Both the position numbers and the translations under genes were made by a program. Shown here piece by piece: positions 13,738 through 14,696 of a DNA stretch of 14,696 bases. The DNA comes from Betaproteobacteria bacterium. Lineage in GTDB: Bacteria; Pseudomonadota; Gammaproteobacteria; Burkholderiales; CAIKXV01. The notes beneath the pieces were generated by a model. The model searched no databases. It had not been told where the DNA came from and saw only the letters and a program-made list of their open reading frames with translations. The stretch is taken from NCBI GenBank assembly GCA_947456915.1, contig CANGUQ010000036.1, forward strand, positions 1 through 14,696, in the 5' to 3' direction. Position 1 is the stretch's first letter. Every line of letters starts with the position of its first letter.

Positions 13738-13768
13738 GCCCGGCGGTGCCTGGGGTCGTGGATCGCGC

Positions 13769-13806
13769 GCGCAGCCTCCCTCCCCGGTGCCCGAGGGCGG
13801 CTGCGC
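13769..13806. terminator. Hairpin in the convergent gap, possible bidirectional terminator
   Basis: GCGCAGCC (13769-13776) pairs perfectly with GGCTGCGC (13799-13806). After one mismatch, CCCTC (13778-13782) pairs with GAGGG (13793-13797), leaving a 10-base loop. This 13-pair stem sits between the alpha/beta hydrolase stop (13737) and the Bug 5 stop (13848) and could end transcription from both sides. No T tract follows on either strand. Confidence 0.45.
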
Positions 13807-13847
13807 CAGCGGTGTCCTGCGGTTGGCGGTGATGGCTGTACGAGGCC

Positions 13848-14696
13848 TCACTCGGCCTTGATGCCGCGCTCCCTGATCACCTTCGCCCAGCGGGCGAGCT
13901 CGGTCCTGAGATGCGCGGCGAACTGCGCCGGCGTGCTGGTGATCATCTCCGCGCCCTGATCGGCGAAGGCCTTCATCGCCTCCGGGGTACGTGCGGCGCG
14001 GTTGATGATGTCGTTCAGCCGCAGCACGACCTTCTCCGGCGTGGCCGCGGGCACCAGCGTGCCCACCCAGCTGGTGAACTCGTAGCCCGGCACACCCGAC
14101 TCGCCGATCGTCGGCACCTCGGGCAGCAGGGGCGAGCGCGACGTCCCGGTGAGCCCGAGCGCGCGCAGCTTGCCCGCCCGCACGTGCTGGGTGACGGCCG
14201 CGAGATTGAGATAGGTGAGGTCGACCTCGCCGCCGAGCACCGCCACCAGCGCCGGACCGCCCCCCTTGTACTGGATGTGCACCATGTTCACGCCGGCGAG
14301 GCTGTTCAGCAGCTCGGCGGCCACGTGCAGGTTGCTGCCGTTGCCGGCCGAGGCGTAGTTGAGCCTGCCGGGGCGCGCGCGCGCGAGCGCGACCAGCTCC
14401 TTCACCGATTTCGCCGGCACGCCGTTGTTCACCACCAGCGCGAACGGCACCGAGGCGATCAGCGACACCGGCGCGAAGTCACGCGTCACGTCGAACGGCA
14501 GCTTGCTGAACAGGCTAGGGTTGACGACGAACGGCACCGTTTGCAGCAGCACCGTGTAGCCATCGGGCGCAGCGCGCGCGACGACTTCGGTGCCGATGTT
14601 GGTGTCCGCGCCAGGCCGGTTCTCGATCAGGGTTGCCTGCCCGCTCAGCTCCGCCATGCGCGGGCCGATGATGCGCGCCGCAATGTCCAGCGTGCC
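13848..14696 (-). CDS. Bug-family (TctC-like) periplasmic solute-binding protein 5 (N-terminus outside window)
   Basis: The last 282 residues of a TctC-like binding protein. The reading frame continues unbroken through the right edge, so the signal peptide and first ligand loop are missing from view. The internal ATG at 14657 falls inside the conserved domain and is not the start. Visible blocks are IENRPGADTNIG (24-35 of the visible part, ADT in place of the usual AGG), APDGYTVL, SAGNGSNLH (116-124), IQYKGGGPA and LPEVPTIGESGVPGYEF. The SAGNGS-type second loop groups it with Bugs 3 and 4. It is convergent with the alpha/beta hydrolase. Its own operon partners would lie to the right of the window. 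Ligand unknown. Confidence 0.92.
   Translation of the reverse strand, partial: GTLDIAARIIGPRMAELSGQATLIENRPGADTNIGTEVVARAAPDGYTVLLQTVPFVVNPSLFSKLPFDVTRDFAPVSLIASVPFALVVNNGVPAKSVKELVALARARPGRLNYASAGNGSNLHVAAELLNSLAGVNMVHIQYKGGGPALVAVLGGEVDLTYLNLAAVTQHVRAGKLRALGLTGTSRSPLLPEVPTIGESGVPGYEFTSWVGTLVPAATPEKVVLRLNDIINRAARTPEAMKAFADQGAEMITSTPAQFAAHLRTELARWAKVIRERGIKAE

Overview
The window reads as chromosomal DNA from a high-G+C betaproteobacterium, most likely Burkholderiales. I infer this from the strong G/C bias at third codon positions, the tightly packed small operons, and five separate Bug-type (TctC-like) periplasmic solute-binding proteins, a family greatly expanded in Bordetella, Cupriavidus, Comamonadaceae and relatives. 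I see no rRNA, tRNA, insertion sequence, CRISPR array, integrase or transcriptional regulator. No gap between genes exceeds about 210 bases.

Layout from left to right. (1) Plus strand, 95-3417: an M20 amidohydrolase of the allantoate amidohydrolase/N-carbamoylase type, an allantoinase-type (PuuE-like) polysaccharide deacetylase-fold protein overlapping it by four bases, and Bug protein 1. (2) Minus strand, 6251-3475: a class II aldolase/adducin protein, Bug protein 2 and a dienelactone hydrolase. (3) Plus strand, 6449-9230: a small acidic unknown protein, an amidase-signature hydrolase and a cytoplasmic class-C-beta-lactamase-fold serine hydrolase, each overlapping the next by four bases. (4) Minus strand, 12512-9241: a DHDPS/NAL-family lyase, Bug protein 4 two bases after it, and after a 207-base dyad-rich gap Bug protein 3. 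(5) Plus strand, 12668-13737: an unknown 98-residue protein and an alpha/beta hydrolase, overlapping by four bases. (6) Minus strand, 13848 to the right edge: Bug protein 5, whose N-terminus lies outside the window.

Taken together this looks like a catabolic scavenging region. Periplasmic binding proteins would deliver small carboxylates, amides or ureides, and soluble cytoplasmic hydrolases and lyases would open C-N, ester or lactone and C-C bonds. No membrane subunits (TctA/TctB) are present, so the Bug proteins must work with a transporter encoded elsewhere or act as sensors. The first operon has the clearest assignment, allantoin to allantoate to ureidoglycolate or a close analogue. The substrates of the other modules cannot be fixed from sequence alone. 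The two small unknown proteins, each translationally coupled to a hydrolase, are the best candidates for something not yet described. All calls are by eye from motifs; no database search was possible.
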